DNA of 64,000 nucleotides from JACRBE01 sp964429005 (GTDB lineage: Bacteria; Chlamydiota; Chlamydiia; Chlamydiales; JACRBE01). Shown piece after piece: positions 45,161-54,968 of this stretch. Location of the stretch: contig CAYSAJ010000004.1 of the NCBI GenBank assembly GCA_964429005.1, forward strand, positions 30,624 to 94,623, read 5' to 3'. Below the pieces are notes generated by a model. It did not search any database. It saw only the letters and a program-made list of their open reading frames with translations, and was not told the origin of the DNA. The first letter of the stretch is position 1. Every line of letters starts with the position of its first letter. Made by a program: the position numbers and the translations under genes.

Positions 45161-46539
45161 AAAGATCCTCTTTCAAATTCATTCCAAATAAACATGTTGA
45201 TATCTGTTAATGAAACAGTGTTTGTAACAAAACTTTGCAACTTTTCTATTCTTTCTCTAAAGGCTGGGATTACGGCATCCATTTCATATTTTTTGATCCG
45301 ATCACAAATCTCTTCTACAGGGATATTGGCGATTTTTTCTCTGAGAGTAGAGCTTATTTGTTTTGCTGATTGTTCAATATAAGCTAGAGCGTTTCTAAAT
45401 CCTGTGTTCTTTTCAGGAAAGCACAGACCATTATCTACCTTTTGCAATCCCCATATGATATTTCCTTCTAGATCTTTGCCCTTTGGATACACCATCAGAT
45501 TAAAAATATGAGCATCCGTGTCGTAAGTGGTCCAAAGGAATAAATTTACGTTTTCTAAATCTTCTTGATCGAGGATGAATGGTTTTCCTTCAGCTTCATA
45601 ATCATAGTACACTTCTCCTAGATCACGAGCTCCATGGATGAATTCCTGAAGAGAGCATAGTTTTTCTTTAGAGGGCTCACCCGTTAGAGCAATAAATTTT
45701 TCATACTCTTCACTGCGAAGATGATCAGTAATGTCAAAAAAATTGCGGCTTGAATAGATGCCCATCCATGCACGTGGAGTGATCGATTCTACCCCTATAA
45801 GACACGCTGTCTCATACGCTAAAGCGTCAGTTTGAGCAGATCGATAAAGAGGAATACCATCACGGACAAGATCCCCTAGCTCATAGCTTGCAAATCCCTT
45901 TTGATTGTTAAGACAAAAGATGTCTTCATCGACTACTTTCAATACGTAGCGAGGAATGCCCTCTCCATCGATAACAAAATAGGAAGAACCACATCCATTT
46001 TTATTAGGTATGATCTGATAATAGGGAGGAAAGTGAGGAGGATTCATCTCTTGAATGAAAGAAGCCCAATGCTCTTTTTGGCTAGCAAGTTTCTCTCTGA
46101 TAGTTTTAATCGCATGGAGCGCACTTAGCACTTGCTCCTCAGTCCATTCAACCGATGGGCCCCAAAACTGAGGATCTAACTGATGAAAAATTTGATGAAT
46201 ACTTGTCATATCGATTTGTTGAAAATCATCACTCTCATCATCTAAAGCTAATTTTTCTATGACAGGTCTGAGGACCTCCATAACAAACTGCCAATAGTCC
46301 ATGGTGTGGGATCCCATTTCACAAGGAATAAGATCTCCTCTTTCTTGTCTGACTTTTTCAAGAAATTCAGCTCGTCTCATGAAGGTGGTGGTGATGAAAT
46401 CTGAATCGATCTCGAGCCAATGAAGTACATTTCGAAATGCTTCCCAATCGATCAAGGGTGTATCATCAAGGGGCGGCGATGAGGGAGGATAAGAAGTCTT
46501 TAAATTAAGATCCTCTTGTGGTAGGATAGAGCTTTCCAT
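45157..46539 (-). CDS. PI3/PI4-kinase-fold protein, most like type II phosphatidylinositol 4-kinases
   Basis: 460 residues. The C-terminal two thirds carry the kinase motifs in order: glycine-containing strand and Lys201 (YVLKVVDED), Glu243 in helix C (ALAYETA), hinge SLQEFIHGA (296-304), catalytic loop YDTDAHIFNLMV with Asp342 and Asn347 (D-x4-N, as in DRGNDN of PI4KII), and metal-binding VDNGLCFP (368-375), nearly identical to IDNGLAFP of PI4KII. Residues 1-160 are helical and unknown. No membrane segment or signal. Target may be a phosphoinositide or a protein (bacterial relatives do both). A small exported protein follows with ATGA overlap. Family call is good; activity and secretion are inference. 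Confidence 0.82.
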   Translation of the reverse strand: MESSILPQEDLNLKTSYPPSSPPLDDTPLIDWEAFRNVLHWLEIDSDFITTTFMRRAEFLEKVRQERGDLIPCEMGSHTMDYWQFVMEVLRPVIEKLALDDESDDFQQIDMTSIHQIFHQLDPQFWGPSVEWTEEQVLSALHAIKTIREKLASQKEHWASFIQEMNPPHFPPYYQIIPNKNGCGSSYFVIDGEGIPRYVLKVVDEDIFCLNNQKGFASYELGDLVRDGIPLYRSAQTDALAYETACLIGVESITPRAWMGIYSSRNFFDITDHLRSEEYEKFIALTGEPSKEKLCSLQEFIHGARDLGEVYYDYEAEGKPFILDQEDLENVNLFLWTTYDTDAHIFNLMVYPKGKDLEGNIIWGLQKVDNGLCFPEKNTGFRNALAYIEQSAKQISSTLREKIANIPVEEICDRIKKYEMDAVIPAFRERIEKLQSFVTNTVSLTDINMFIWNEFERGSL

Positions 46540-46624
46540 TTTTTAATTTAATTTGTTTTTGTAATTAAATAATAACAAAAGCAAAACAAATTAAGAAGTT
46601 TCAAAATATTAATAGTTATTAATT

Positions 46625-47506
46625 ATGAAAATTGCACATATTTCTGATTTACACATCGCTTCTCCTTCTTTTAATCCTTTGCAAATCTTTTCAAAAGAAA
46701 TCGTAGGAAATCTCAATTATCTTTTGAATCGAAGAAAAATCCTCGATTCAAAAAAAATTTATTCATGGATTGATTTTATTGAATCCTTAGGTGTCAATCT
46801 GATTGTAGTTTCAGGGGACTTTTCAACGACTTCGTCGACAAAAGAACTTGAGCTTGCAAGAGCCTGGATTCAAACGGTCAAAAAACGAGGCATCGACTTA
46901 ATCGCAGTTCCTGGCAACCATGACAGCTATACCTCTCGTTCGTTTCAAAAAAAATATTTCTATACATATCTTGGATCCGTTCTAGATTTTCGTGGAAATG
47001 AAGAAATTCCTTTCAGTCTCGATGAACATGGTGTCATGGTGAAGAAAGCGGGCACTAGGTTATGGATCGTAGCGATCGATACTACCTGTTATCCCTCACT
47101 TCTTTTGTCCCAAGGTAAGTTTTCTTTAGAACTTGAGAATTCGCTACACAAAGTATTAAGCTCCATCCCCCCAGATGAAAAAATTGTTCTTGTGAATCAT
47201 TTTTCTCTTTTTGCCCAAGAAAATCCTTCAAAGGACCTTCTCCAAAAGGAGAGGCTCACAGACCTTATTCGCCAATACTCCAACATCCAGCTTTACTTGC
47301 ATGGCCATACCCATCGTCACTGTATTGTTGACCTTCGTCATGAGAATCTTCCTGTCATTATGGATGCAGGGTGCTTATCTCAAAAAGATCGAAGCACTTG
47401 GAATCTCATCGACCTCAAAGAGCAAGAGGCCCATGTTGATGTTTATTTAGGTAAAGAAAATGAGGATTGGGCCGTGTTCAAAAGTTATGATTTCACCTGG
47501 AGTTAA
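46625..47506 (+). CDS. Calcineurin-like metallophosphoesterase
   Basis: 293 residues. Metal-site motifs in order: HISDLHIA (Asp8, His10), VVSGDFSTT, AVPGNHDSY, VNHFSLF and LHGHTHRH, the complete signature of the binuclear metallophosphoesterase superfamily. Lies two genes from groEL3, as I recall for its C. trachomatis counterpart. Substrate could be a cyclic nucleotide or a lipid intermediate such as UDP-diacylglucosamine (LpxH/LpxG-like); the sequence alone does not decide. First gene of a three-gene set with YkgJ and GrpB proteins. Confidence 0.92.
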   Translation: MKIAHISDLHIASPSFNPLQIFSKEIVGNLNYLLNRRKILDSKKIYSWIDFIESLGVNLIVVSGDFSTTSSTKELELARAWIQTVKKRGIDLIAVPGNHDSYTSRSFQKKYFYTYLGSVLDFRGNEEIPFSLDEHGVMVKKAGTRLWIVAIDTTCYPSLLLSQGKFSLELENSLHKVLSSIPPDEKIVLVNHFSLFAQENPSKDLLQKERLTDLIRQYSNIQLYLHGHTHRHCIVDLRHENLPVIMDAGCLSQKDRSTWNLIDLKEQEAHVDVYLGKENEDWAVFKSYDFTWS

Positions 47507-47507
47507 T

Positions 47508-47915
47508 ATGTCTTTCCCTGTTTGGTATGAAAAAGGTGTAAAATTTGGATGTACAAAATGTGGTAAATGTTGCACAGGATCTCCAGGCTACGTATGGCTC
47601 ACGGACGAAGACATAGAAAATCTTTCTAATCACTTCAAAATGGATAGAGAGACTTTTTGCAAAACCTACACAAGAAGTGTAGGAGGTAAGCGCTCCTTAC
47701 TTGAAGATCGCTATTCATATGACTGTGTTCTATTAAAAAACAATCAGTGCACAGCCTATAAAGCCCGTCCTAAGCAATGCAGCCAGTTTCCTTTCTGGAA
47801 GTCTGTCATGCGCTCTAGCAAGACATGGCACGAAGCAAAAGAAATGTGCGAGGGGATTGATAATCCTGAAGGCAAGCTCTTCTCCAAAGATGAAATTCAA
47901 GAGCTGATGAAATGA
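47508..47915 (+). CDS. YkgJ-family cysteine-cluster protein (Zn or Fe-S binding)
   Basis: 135 residues from the ATG at 47508, one base after the previous stop and preceded by GGAG. The family pattern is plain: C15-x2-C18-x2-C21-C22 (FGCTKCGKCC), then YDCVLL, CTAYKARPKQC and a later Cys in KEMCEG. YkgJ-type proteins (PF03692) bind a zinc or iron-sulfur centre; function is generally unknown. The frame extends further upstream within the phosphoesterase gene, but that is not the start. Confidence 0.92.
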   Translation: MSFPVWYEKGVKFGCTKCGKCCTGSPGYVWLTDEDIENLSNHFKMDRETFCKTYTRSVGGKRSLLEDRYSYDCVLLKNNQCTAYKARPKQCSQFPFWKSVMRSSKTWHEAKEMCEGIDNPEGKLFSKDEIQELMK

Positions 47916-48409
47916 AAAAATATATCTTCAAACCTTACTCTGAACGATTCCCTTATCTTTTTTCTGAAGAAAAAAACCGTATTCTCAATGTCTTGGAAGA
48001 TGTGGTGATCGAGCATGTCGGTTCTACAGCGATTCCTGGAATGGGTGGCAAAGGGATCATTGATATAGCAATTGGTGTAAAACATGGTTTCTTAGAAAAA
48101 GTCACTATCCCCCTAGAATCGCTAGGTTATGAATGTAGAAGAAATCACTGTGGCCCTGAGAAGCTTTATTTCCGCGGGGACCTTCCAGATCTAATAGAAG
48201 GGATGCGTAGATACCATATTCATGTAATGCCCTATAAAAACCTTGAATGGAATCATTTTATTTATTTTAGAGATTATCTGATAGCGCACCCCGAAGAAGC
48301 GCAAAAATATGCAGAGCTCAAAAAAGAAGCTTCTTTAACGGCAAATGAAGTGGGAGAGAAATATCGTGAGCTTAAAGCCCCTTTCTTTATCCGAATTCTT
48401 AAACAATGA
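47912..48409 (+). CDS. GrpB/UPF0157-family nucleotidyltransferase-like protein
   Basis: 165 residues. Family motif IEHVGSTAIPGMGGKGIID (about 31-49) places it in the GrpB-like branch of the nucleotidyltransferase superfamily; also typical are the N-terminal YSERFPYLFSEEKNRIL and RDYLIAHPEEAQKYAELK. Target unknown. Its ATG overlaps the YkgJ stop by 4 nt; it converges with the VOC-like gene with 4 nt between stops. Confidence 0.93.
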   Translation: MKKYIFKPYSERFPYLFSEEKNRILNVLEDVVIEHVGSTAIPGMGGKGIIDIAIGVKHGFLEKVTIPLESLGYECRRNHCGPEKLYFRGDLPDLIEGMRRYHIHVMPYKNLEWNHFIYFRDYLIAHPEEAQKYAELKKEASLTANEVGEKYRELKAPFFIRILKQ

Positions 48410-48413
48410 ATCC

Positions 48414-49358
48414 CTATTCTTTGAAAAGCAACCGCAGACCCATCATTCTTTTATCATTCAAAGCTAAATAGTCAGGGTGTTCTATAAAGGAAACTTCCTG
48501 CTCTAGCAATATCTCTTTAGCATGAAGTAGTGAACTTACTTTAATATCAAGGTGAGTAATTCCTTCCGACTGATTTTCTTCAAGCTTGATGATAGGACAA
48601 TCCCCTCCCATCCACTCTGTGAGAGTAGGTGGCTCGAGGGGTGCGAATAATTGATCGAAGAAAGCTGAAAAAATCATTGAGTCTGTCGTAGAAAAGACAA
48701 TACGGTCAATACCTTGTACGCTGAGATAATCTTTTTGTTTTTCTTCTAACTGCTTTTTGCAAGATTCTCGAACTTTTTGGATGTCTAAAGTCTCTTCATA
48801 ATAACTTTTGAGGCCCACAACAAATGACTCTTTATCGCTCATAGATAAAAAGTAATCAAAAGGTCTTACTGAAGAAGGAGCTGATGTAAAGATATAAGGG
48901 TCGATGTAGTGCGTTTTATAAAGTTCTAAATTTTCTTTTCCTGATTCAAGTTTAAGGTGAGGGCGAATACCTTCAGGAATTTGACTAGAATGGACTGAGC
49001 AGATTTTTTCATCAGAATACCGAATTTCGCGGAGTCTAAGCTGAGGGCGTGCTTCTGATAGAGAATTTGTTTCAAAGATCAGGGAGGAAAATCGTGGGGG
49101 CCTTCGCAAAAAGATCCGTCTTAAGCCCCCCATCTGATAGAAATAAATCAAATGAATGAATAAGTTACCGACAAAAACGTTGCTAGATAACCTTGGCTGC
49201 TCATAATATCGACATACGGGAAATTTAGAAGGGGGATAAAATTCGGCTAATTTCAGCTGATGAATGAGAAAATGGTGGAGCGTATAGAGATCTTGCTCTC
49301 TATCACAGATAATACTGATATGATCTACGCGCTCAAAAAGTGGTTTGATCTCATTCAT
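48414..49358 (-). CDS. VOC/glyoxalase-superfamily-like protein
   Basis: 314 residues. Two halves each start with a beta-alpha pattern typical of the VOC fold: FERVDHISIICDREQDLYTL (about 8-27) and QGIDRIVFSTTDSMIFSAFF (about 213-232), the second ending SFIEHPDYLALNDKRMMGLR. A helical linker (about 178-210) joins them. Metal ligands could be His12 and others but no classical set is clear. It may be a dioxygenase or lyase-like protein without an evident substrate. Divergent from the mutase with 71 nt between starts. Confidence 0.65.
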   Translation of the reverse strand: MNEIKPLFERVDHISIICDREQDLYTLHHFLIHQLKLAEFYPPSKFPVCRYYEQPRLSSNVFVGNLFIHLIYFYQMGGLRRIFLRRPPRFSSLIFETNSLSEARPQLRLREIRYSDEKICSVHSSQIPEGIRPHLKLESGKENLELYKTHYIDPYIFTSAPSSVRPFDYFLSMSDKESFVVGLKSYYEETLDIQKVRESCKKQLEEKQKDYLSVQGIDRIVFSTTDSMIFSAFFDQLFAPLEPPTLTEWMGGDCPIIKLEENQSEGITHLDIKVSSLLHAKEILLEQEVSFIEHPDYLALNDKRMMGLRLLFKE

Positions 49359-49429
49359 AGGCTTGAAAAATACTTCTTGTTCCCTTAAATCACAGATTAT
49401 AGCAATTCAATAGCCTGTCAAGGAAAAAC

Positions 49430-51178
49430 ATGGTAGACCTAAGCGCCATTCCTGATCACATACGACCATCCATCGAAGCTTGGCTTCAAAAAGGATTTGA
49501 TGCACAAACTCATCAAGAGATCCACCGCCTTCTGGAGCAGAATCCCAAAGAACTGATCGATTCATTTAGAGGGAACTTAGCTTTTGGAACCGGGGGCATG
49601 AGAGGTCTTATGGGGGTGGGCACAAATCGTTTGAACATCTATACCATTCGGAGAGCAGCTCAAGGCGTTGCACTATTTTTGAAAGAAAAATATGGGAAAA
49701 ATAGTAAACGCAAGCTCAGCGTTGTCATCGGATATGACTCTAGGCATCACTCTTTTGAATTTGCTAAAGAAGCAGCGAGATGCTTTGCAGCCCATAAAAT
49801 TATCGCTTACGTATGCCCAGATCCAAGCCCAACTCCTTTTGTTTCATTTGCATGTCGCCATCAAAAAAGTGTTGCTGCAATGATGATAACTGCCTCTCAT
49901 AACCCTCCTGAGTATAATGGCGTTAAAGTTTATGGAAGTGATGGAGCTCAGGTAGTGCATCCCTCTGATGAGAATATTGAAAAAGCTGTAGAAAGTGTAC
50001 GTTTTGAAGACATATTGATTACTCCTCCAGATCACCCGTTGATTGAAACCCTTTCCTTGGATGTGGAAGATGCTTATCTCCATAGCTTAAAAAAGCTTCA
50101 AATTCACCGCAGAGAAGATCACGAGACGGGTGAAGATCTCTGCATCGTTTATTCTGCTTTGCATGGTGTTGGCAAAAATTTAATCCTTAGAGCCCTTCAT
50201 GAATGGGGATTTCCTCATGTTTCTTTAGTACAGAGCCAAGCGGAGCCTGATGGTAGTTTTCCGACCGCTCATAAACCTAATCCTGAAGATAAGGAAGCGT
50301 TGCAGCTAGGTATTGCGCAGCTAAAAAAAGAAAAAGCCGATCTTTTTATTGCAACAGATCCGGACGCTGACCGTATGGGTGTAGTTGTCATGCATAAAGG
50401 GAGGCCTCATATCCTTACTGGCAACCAAATCGCTTGCATCTGCCTGTTCCATATTTTATCTTCTTTTAAAGAGCTCTCGATCCTTCCTCCTAAATCTGCT
50501 GTTATTACTACCATCGTTTCCACGCCCCTCTTTAAAACGATAGCCTCTCATTTTAAAGTAAAATGCTTTGAGGTTTTGACAGGATTCAAATTCATTGCCG
50601 ATTTGATCCATAGATGGGAACTTGGGATCGATTCCCATACCTTTCTTTTTGGAGCTGAGGAATCTTATGGCTATCTGTTTGGAACTCACGCTAGGGACAA
50701 AGATGGGATCATCTCTTCGTGTCTGATCGCTGAAATCGCCACCCTTTATAAAACCCGATCTTTGACACTGATTGATTTTGTAGAGCAACTTTATGAAATG
50801 TTTGGTATTTATCGAGAAGGACAACTCTCACTCTCTTTTCCAAGCTCTGATCCTGAAAAAATGAAAAAGGTCATGGATCATATAAGACACCAACCTCTCC
50901 CTGAACTTGAAAATGCATCCGTCATCCACACATCTGACTATTATATTCAAGAACAAAGGCCCCCTCTTTTACCTAAAGCCGATGTGTATATCCTTGAATT
51001 CTCAGATGAGATCAAATTAATCCTCCGCCCCTCAGGAACTGAGCCCAAAATGAAGATTTATGGAATGATTCACGGGGCATATCAAGACCAATTAGACGCC
51101 GCTATCACAGATCTTGACCTCAAGCTTGAGTCAAGGATGAAAGCGATGAAAAGTTATATAGAGAAGCTCAGTATTTAA
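49430..51178 (+). CDS. Phosphoglucomutase/phosphomannomutase (alpha-D-phosphohexomutase)
   Basis: 582 residues, in the length range of the PgcA/PGM2 group. Active-site phosphoserine loop TASHNPPEYNGVKVY (about 150-164), metal loop DPDADRMG, sugar loop GAEESYGYL and phosphate loop RPSGTEPKMKIY are all present. It interconverts glucose-1- and 6-phosphate (or mannose/pentose phosphates) for glycogen and envelope sugars. Its 3' end overlaps the convergent HD gene by 11 nt. Confidence 0.95.
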   Translation: MVDLSAIPDHIRPSIEAWLQKGFDAQTHQEIHRLLEQNPKELIDSFRGNLAFGTGGMRGLMGVGTNRLNIYTIRRAAQGVALFLKEKYGKNSKRKLSVVIGYDSRHHSFEFAKEAARCFAAHKIIAYVCPDPSPTPFVSFACRHQKSVAAMMITASHNPPEYNGVKVYGSDGAQVVHPSDENIEKAVESVRFEDILITPPDHPLIETLSLDVEDAYLHSLKKLQIHRREDHETGEDLCIVYSALHGVGKNLILRALHEWGFPHVSLVQSQAEPDGSFPTAHKPNPEDKEALQLGIAQLKKEKADLFIATDPDADRMGVVVMHKGRPHILTGNQIACICLFHILSSFKELSILPPKSAVITTIVSTPLFKTIASHFKVKCFEVLTGFKFIADLIHRWELGIDSHTFLFGAEESYGYLFGTHARDKDGIISSCLIAEIATLYKTRSLTLIDFVEQLYEMFGIYREGQLSLSFPSSDPEKMKKVMDHIRHQPLPELENASVIHTSDYYIQEQRPPLLPKADVYILEFSDEIKLILRPSGTEPKMKIYGMIHGAYQDQLDAAITDLDLKLESRMKAMKSYIEKLSI

Positions 51179-53291
51179 CGCGCTCTGGATATTTGATACG
51201 AAGGTGTCTTGTGACCGAGAGGGTTTTGACCATAGTCTTCTTTACTATTCCCAGCTCCTCAAATGTAAGCTGACAGTTATCAAATTGTCCTTCCTCTGCT
51301 TTTTCAGACACAAGCCGATCAACAAGTTCTCTAATAGTCTCTTCGGTTGGATCGTCCATAGAACGAGACGCGGCTTCTACAGAGTCAGCGATCATGATAA
51401 TAGCCGATTCTTTGGTGCGGGGCTTTGGGCCTGGATATTTAAATTGTTTTTCATTTACGAGGTCTGGATCGCCTCCTACTTGCTCGATTTGCTTAGCGTA
51501 AAAAAAGTAGGCTAGAGTCGTACCATGGTGTTCTTTAATGATATCAATAAAAGGTTTTGGCAACCCATGTTTTTTGGCTAAAGCTTCCCCTTCGGCCACG
51601 TGAGCAATAATCACTTGCGCTGATTCTACAGGAGTCAAGAGCTGGTGGATATCAAATCCCCCCATCTGATTTTCAGTAAAGTAGTGGGGATTAAAAAGCT
51701 TACCAATATCATGATAAAGGGTGGATACTCGACAAAAGAGCCCATTGGCTCCAATAGATTGGGCGGCGGCTTCTGAAAGAGAGCCTACAACAAGAGAGTG
51801 TTGGTAGGTTCCAGGAGCTTCAAGGCTTAGTCTTCGAAGAAGGTCATTATTGGGATCCATGAATTCCATCAGGGTCATATCTGTCATGACTTGGAATCCC
51901 ATTTCGATTAAAGGTAAGATCGCTACAATCAGCAAGGCGGTTATCGACATGCAGATCAAAGTAGAAATTAGATCATGGATCAAAGAAAAATCAAAGAGCT
52001 GATGTTCTGCGAGCTTGAAGGCAATGATCACCGGGATAGAGCAGAGCCATCCAAGAGCGCAAACAACGAAAACCTCTTTTCTTTTCCGAAGGGTTTTAGC
52101 AAATAAAATCGTCGCCATTCCCGCGACTAGGTTGACAAACAGAAAGCGGCTATGGTCTACCGATAAGCTCACCCCTAATACAACAGTGAGAATGAAAGTA
52201 GAAAACAAAGCGATGTGTTTGTCCAAAAGGACGCAAATCAAAATTGCTGCAAACGGAACTAAAAGAGGAAATTTGACGAATTCAATGAGTGGCTTCGTCG
52301 GATCCATAAAGAAAAACTCAATCGCTTTACTCACCATCAGAGTCATGACTAAAATGGTAATATAAAGCCCTAACTTTCTAGTTGATAGCAAAAGATATCG
52401 ATGGTTGTAATAGAGATAGATAGCTCCCATCATGACTACGATAAAAGAAAAAAGAGCACTGGAGAGAATTTGTTCGAATCCAAAGACATTTCTTTCAGCC
52501 AGTAGTTGTTTTTTCATCGCTTGGATGATTTGAAGATGGTGTTTATTGACCTCTTCCCCTTTATCGATCAACCGTGTTCCTGATCGAACTTTGGTGTACT
52601 TATCTGGAATTGAAGCCTCTACAACCTGACGGAAAAAGCGCTGAGCTTCGGCATCGGGCTCTAGTTTCCAAGGGGTCGATTCAAAGTAATCAATCACATA
52701 ATGAACTGCATCTCTATCAAAATGAAATTTATTAACGATTCTAGATTCAATTTCTTTCCAAACCCTGGGGGGTATTGAATAAGTACTTTCCTTTTCATCC
52801 CACTCAAAATAGTCATCAAGAGGGACCTGGCTGAATTTTATCTTTTCGTAAGTTCTTGAATCACTGATCCTAATACTGGCTAGCTGATCATCAACAACAT
52901 CGGCTATATTATACATTTGCTCAAAACCTGAGCGTGATACTTTATTGCGCCAATTCCGATGGTTGACAAGATAGTCGTCAAAATGTCCTCTAATATCCTT
53001 CACTTGAGAGGGGTCGAGTCGGTAAATGATCCCCACATCCTTCATCGCCTCCTGCCGGAGTACTAAGGTTGCCTCGTCATCGGGAAATTGAAAATCAACT
53101 TGTGCGACGACAAATCCCTTGGATTTACCACTCACTTCTACGAAGTCAATATTGATGTCTCGAAAATGAAAAAATAGAGTAAGGGCAAAAAAAATCAAAA
53201 GCCCCAATAAAAAGCGCTCCCCTAACTGCTCATCGCTGAGGGAGCTTTTCCACTTTTCTTTGGCTTTTTTCTCTAGGGAACCTTTCGGCAT
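51168..53291 (-). CDS. 7TM-HD phosphohydrolase (PgpH/YqfF-like c-di-AMP phosphodiesterase)
   Basis: 707 residues. One N-terminal membrane helix (about 28-44), a large extracytoplasmic domain with 7TMR-HD extracellular motifs (GIIYRLDPSQ, RSGTRLIDKGEEV), seven membrane helices (about 275-465) and a cytoplasmic HD domain with TYQHSLVVGSLSEAAA, YHDIGKLFNPHYFTENQ, IIKEHHGTT and IADSVEAASRS. The HD metal residues are intact. PgpH-type enzymes hydrolyse c-di-AMP, which chlamydiae are known to make. Monocistronic by spacing. Confidence 0.95.
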   Translation of the reverse strand: MPKGSLEKKAKEKWKSSLSDEQLGERFLLGLLIFFALTLFFHFRDINIDFVEVSGKSKGFVVAQVDFQFPDDEATLVLRQEAMKDVGIIYRLDPSQVKDIRGHFDDYLVNHRNWRNKVSRSGFEQMYNIADVVDDQLASIRISDSRTYEKIKFSQVPLDDYFEWDEKESTYSIPPRVWKEIESRIVNKFHFDRDAVHYVIDYFESTPWKLEPDAEAQRFFRQVVEASIPDKYTKVRSGTRLIDKGEEVNKHHLQIIQAMKKQLLAERNVFGFEQILSSALFSFIVVMMGAIYLYYNHRYLLLSTRKLGLYITILVMTLMVSKAIEFFFMDPTKPLIEFVKFPLLVPFAAILICVLLDKHIALFSTFILTVVLGVSLSVDHSRFLFVNLVAGMATILFAKTLRKRKEVFVVCALGWLCSIPVIIAFKLAEHQLFDFSLIHDLISTLICMSITALLIVAILPLIEMGFQVMTDMTLMEFMDPNNDLLRRLSLEAPGTYQHSLVVGSLSEAAAQSIGANGLFCRVSTLYHDIGKLFNPHYFTENQMGGFDIHQLLTPVESAQVIIAHVAEGEALAKKHGLPKPFIDIIKEHHGTTLAYFFYAKQIEQVGGDPDLVNEKQFKYPGPKPRTKESAIIMIADSVEAASRSMDDPTEETIRELVDRLVSEKAEEGQFDNCQLTFEELGIVKKTMVKTLSVTRHLRIKYPERVKY

Positions 53292-53494
53292 GCCTATCCT
53301 TTTTTCTGCTTTCTTTTCTCATAGCATATTTTCTTTGATAAGGATAAACAAAATATGAGTTTTCTTACAGGATGGGACGATTTTTCCTAAAATCTCTTCC
53401 CAATTATTAAGGGAACTCAGTAGTTTAAAAAATGGTACCCGTATTCTTTTTAAGAGTTTTTTGGTATTATTCAGCATTAATATCCAGAGGAAGC

Positions 53495-54865
53495 ATGAAA
53501 CCTTATCTAGTCATCGCAAGAGCTTATCGTCCTAAAACGTTTGCTGAGGTCTGTGGTCAACAGGCTATTGTGCAGATGATGAAAAATGGGATTGCCCTGA
53601 GCAGAACATCCCATGCCTACCTTTTTTGTGGACCCAGGGGCACAGGAAAAACGACACTGGCCCGTCTTTTTGCGAAAGCTCTGAATTGTGAAAAATTAAA
53701 CCCTGAGTCAGAGCCCTGTAACACATGCCGCAGTTGCAAGGAGATTAATGAAGGCCACTCCCTTGATGTCATCGAAGTTGATGGCGCCTCAAATCGAGGG
53801 ATTGATGATATACGGCAGCTGAATGAAACCGTGGGCTATACTCCTTCTGGAGGCAAATACAAAGTCTACATCATCGATGAAGTTCACATGCTTACAAAAG
53901 AGGCTTTTAATGCTCTATTAAAAACTTTAGAAGAGCCTCCTGCTAATGTGAAATTCTTTCTTGCGACAACAGAACCCCATAAAGTTCTTCCTACGATTGT
54001 AAGCCGGTGTATACGATTTGATTTAGCCCGTATTCCCTTAGAAATCATTGAGCAAAAGCTCTCAAAGATTTGCTCTGATCGAGGGGTGAAAGTAGAAGCT
54101 AAAGCTTTGCAAATTCTTGGAAGGCAGGCGGAAGGATCTCTTCGAGATGCTGAATCGATGCTAGAGCAACTTCTGTGCTATAAAAGCGATTTATTATCTT
54201 CTGATGATGTGCAAATAGTTTTTGGCTTCCCTACATCAAAATTATTTGAGCGTCTAGATGAAGCTTTTGCAAAAAAAGAGATCGCACAAGGATTTATGAT
54301 TGCAAAAGAGATCGCTGAGGCAGGGCTACATTTTCACCATGTCATGGAAGGTCTTATTGATTATTTTAAAGAAGTTCTCCTTGCACATCATGGTTTATCT
54401 GATAGTCATAAGGCTCAAACGAAAATCTATTCTAAAAGTGAATGTCATCGAATATTACAATTTTTAGCAGATGTTTATTCAACAAAAGTCATCCAAAAGC
54501 AGGTACAACTCGAAATGGTTTTCCTGCGCGTTATCCAAATAGGAAAAGAGGTAGCGATTGATGAACTTTTAGAGAGAATCGACTCCCTGGAATCCTCACC
54601 GTCTCAGAAAGGAGTACTGGAACTTACCCCCCCTCCAGTGTTTACCCCAAAACAGGAAGAGACCCCTGAGAGAATCGAGGTTCCACACACCCAAACCAAA
54701 TCGCCAATCCATGAACCTATGCCCAACCCGCTTATTGTAGAAGAGGTAGTGACTGTAGCAGCGCCTACAAAGATGGCACCTTCTCCCCTTTCAGCGAATG
54801 AAAAGAATAAGATTGATAACATCATTCGGTTTGCGAGCGTGGAGATGCGGGGCATCATCAAGTAA
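53495..54865 (+). CDS. dnaX: DNA polymerase III tau/gamma subunit
   Basis: 456 residues from the ATG at 53495, which has GAGGAAGC before it; an open stretch from 53432 is not part of the gene. AAA+ clamp loader with Walker A GPRGTGKTT (46-54), zinc Cys 65, 75, 78 and 81, DEVH (128-131) and sensor SRC (170-172). The C-terminal region (about 365-456) is a proline/threonine-rich tail without a full tau domain. It loads the beta clamp. From memory ybaB follows dnaX directly in C. trachomatis; here they are about 5.9 kb apart. Confidence 0.97.
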   Translation: MKPYLVIARAYRPKTFAEVCGQQAIVQMMKNGIALSRTSHAYLFCGPRGTGKTTLARLFAKALNCEKLNPESEPCNTCRSCKEINEGHSLDVIEVDGASNRGIDDIRQLNETVGYTPSGGKYKVYIIDEVHMLTKEAFNALLKTLEEPPANVKFFLATTEPHKVLPTIVSRCIRFDLARIPLEIIEQKLSKICSDRGVKVEAKALQILGRQAEGSLRDAESMLEQLLCYKSDLLSSDDVQIVFGFPTSKLFERLDEAFAKKEIAQGFMIAKEIAEAGLHFHHVMEGLIDYFKEVLLAHHGLSDSHKAQTKIYSKSECHRILQFLADVYSTKVIQKQVQLEMVFLRVIQIGKEVAIDELLERIDSLESSPSQKGVLELTPPPVFTPKQEETPERIEVPHTQTKSPIHEPMPNPLIVEEVVTVAAPTKMAPSPLSANEKNKIDNIIRFASVEMRGIIK

Positions 54866-54968
54866 TCTCATTGATCTAGAAATATAGATTAAACTAATAT
54901 TTCCTCCACAACAAACCTTAAGGAGGTTTCTATTCAATAAAATATCCCATCATCTAAATCAAGCAAGA

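Noticed and set aside
53432..53494. N-terminal extension of dnaX
   Set aside because: The extra 21 residues do not look like the DnaX N-terminus, and a good GAGGAAGC ribosome site sits right before the ATG at 53495.
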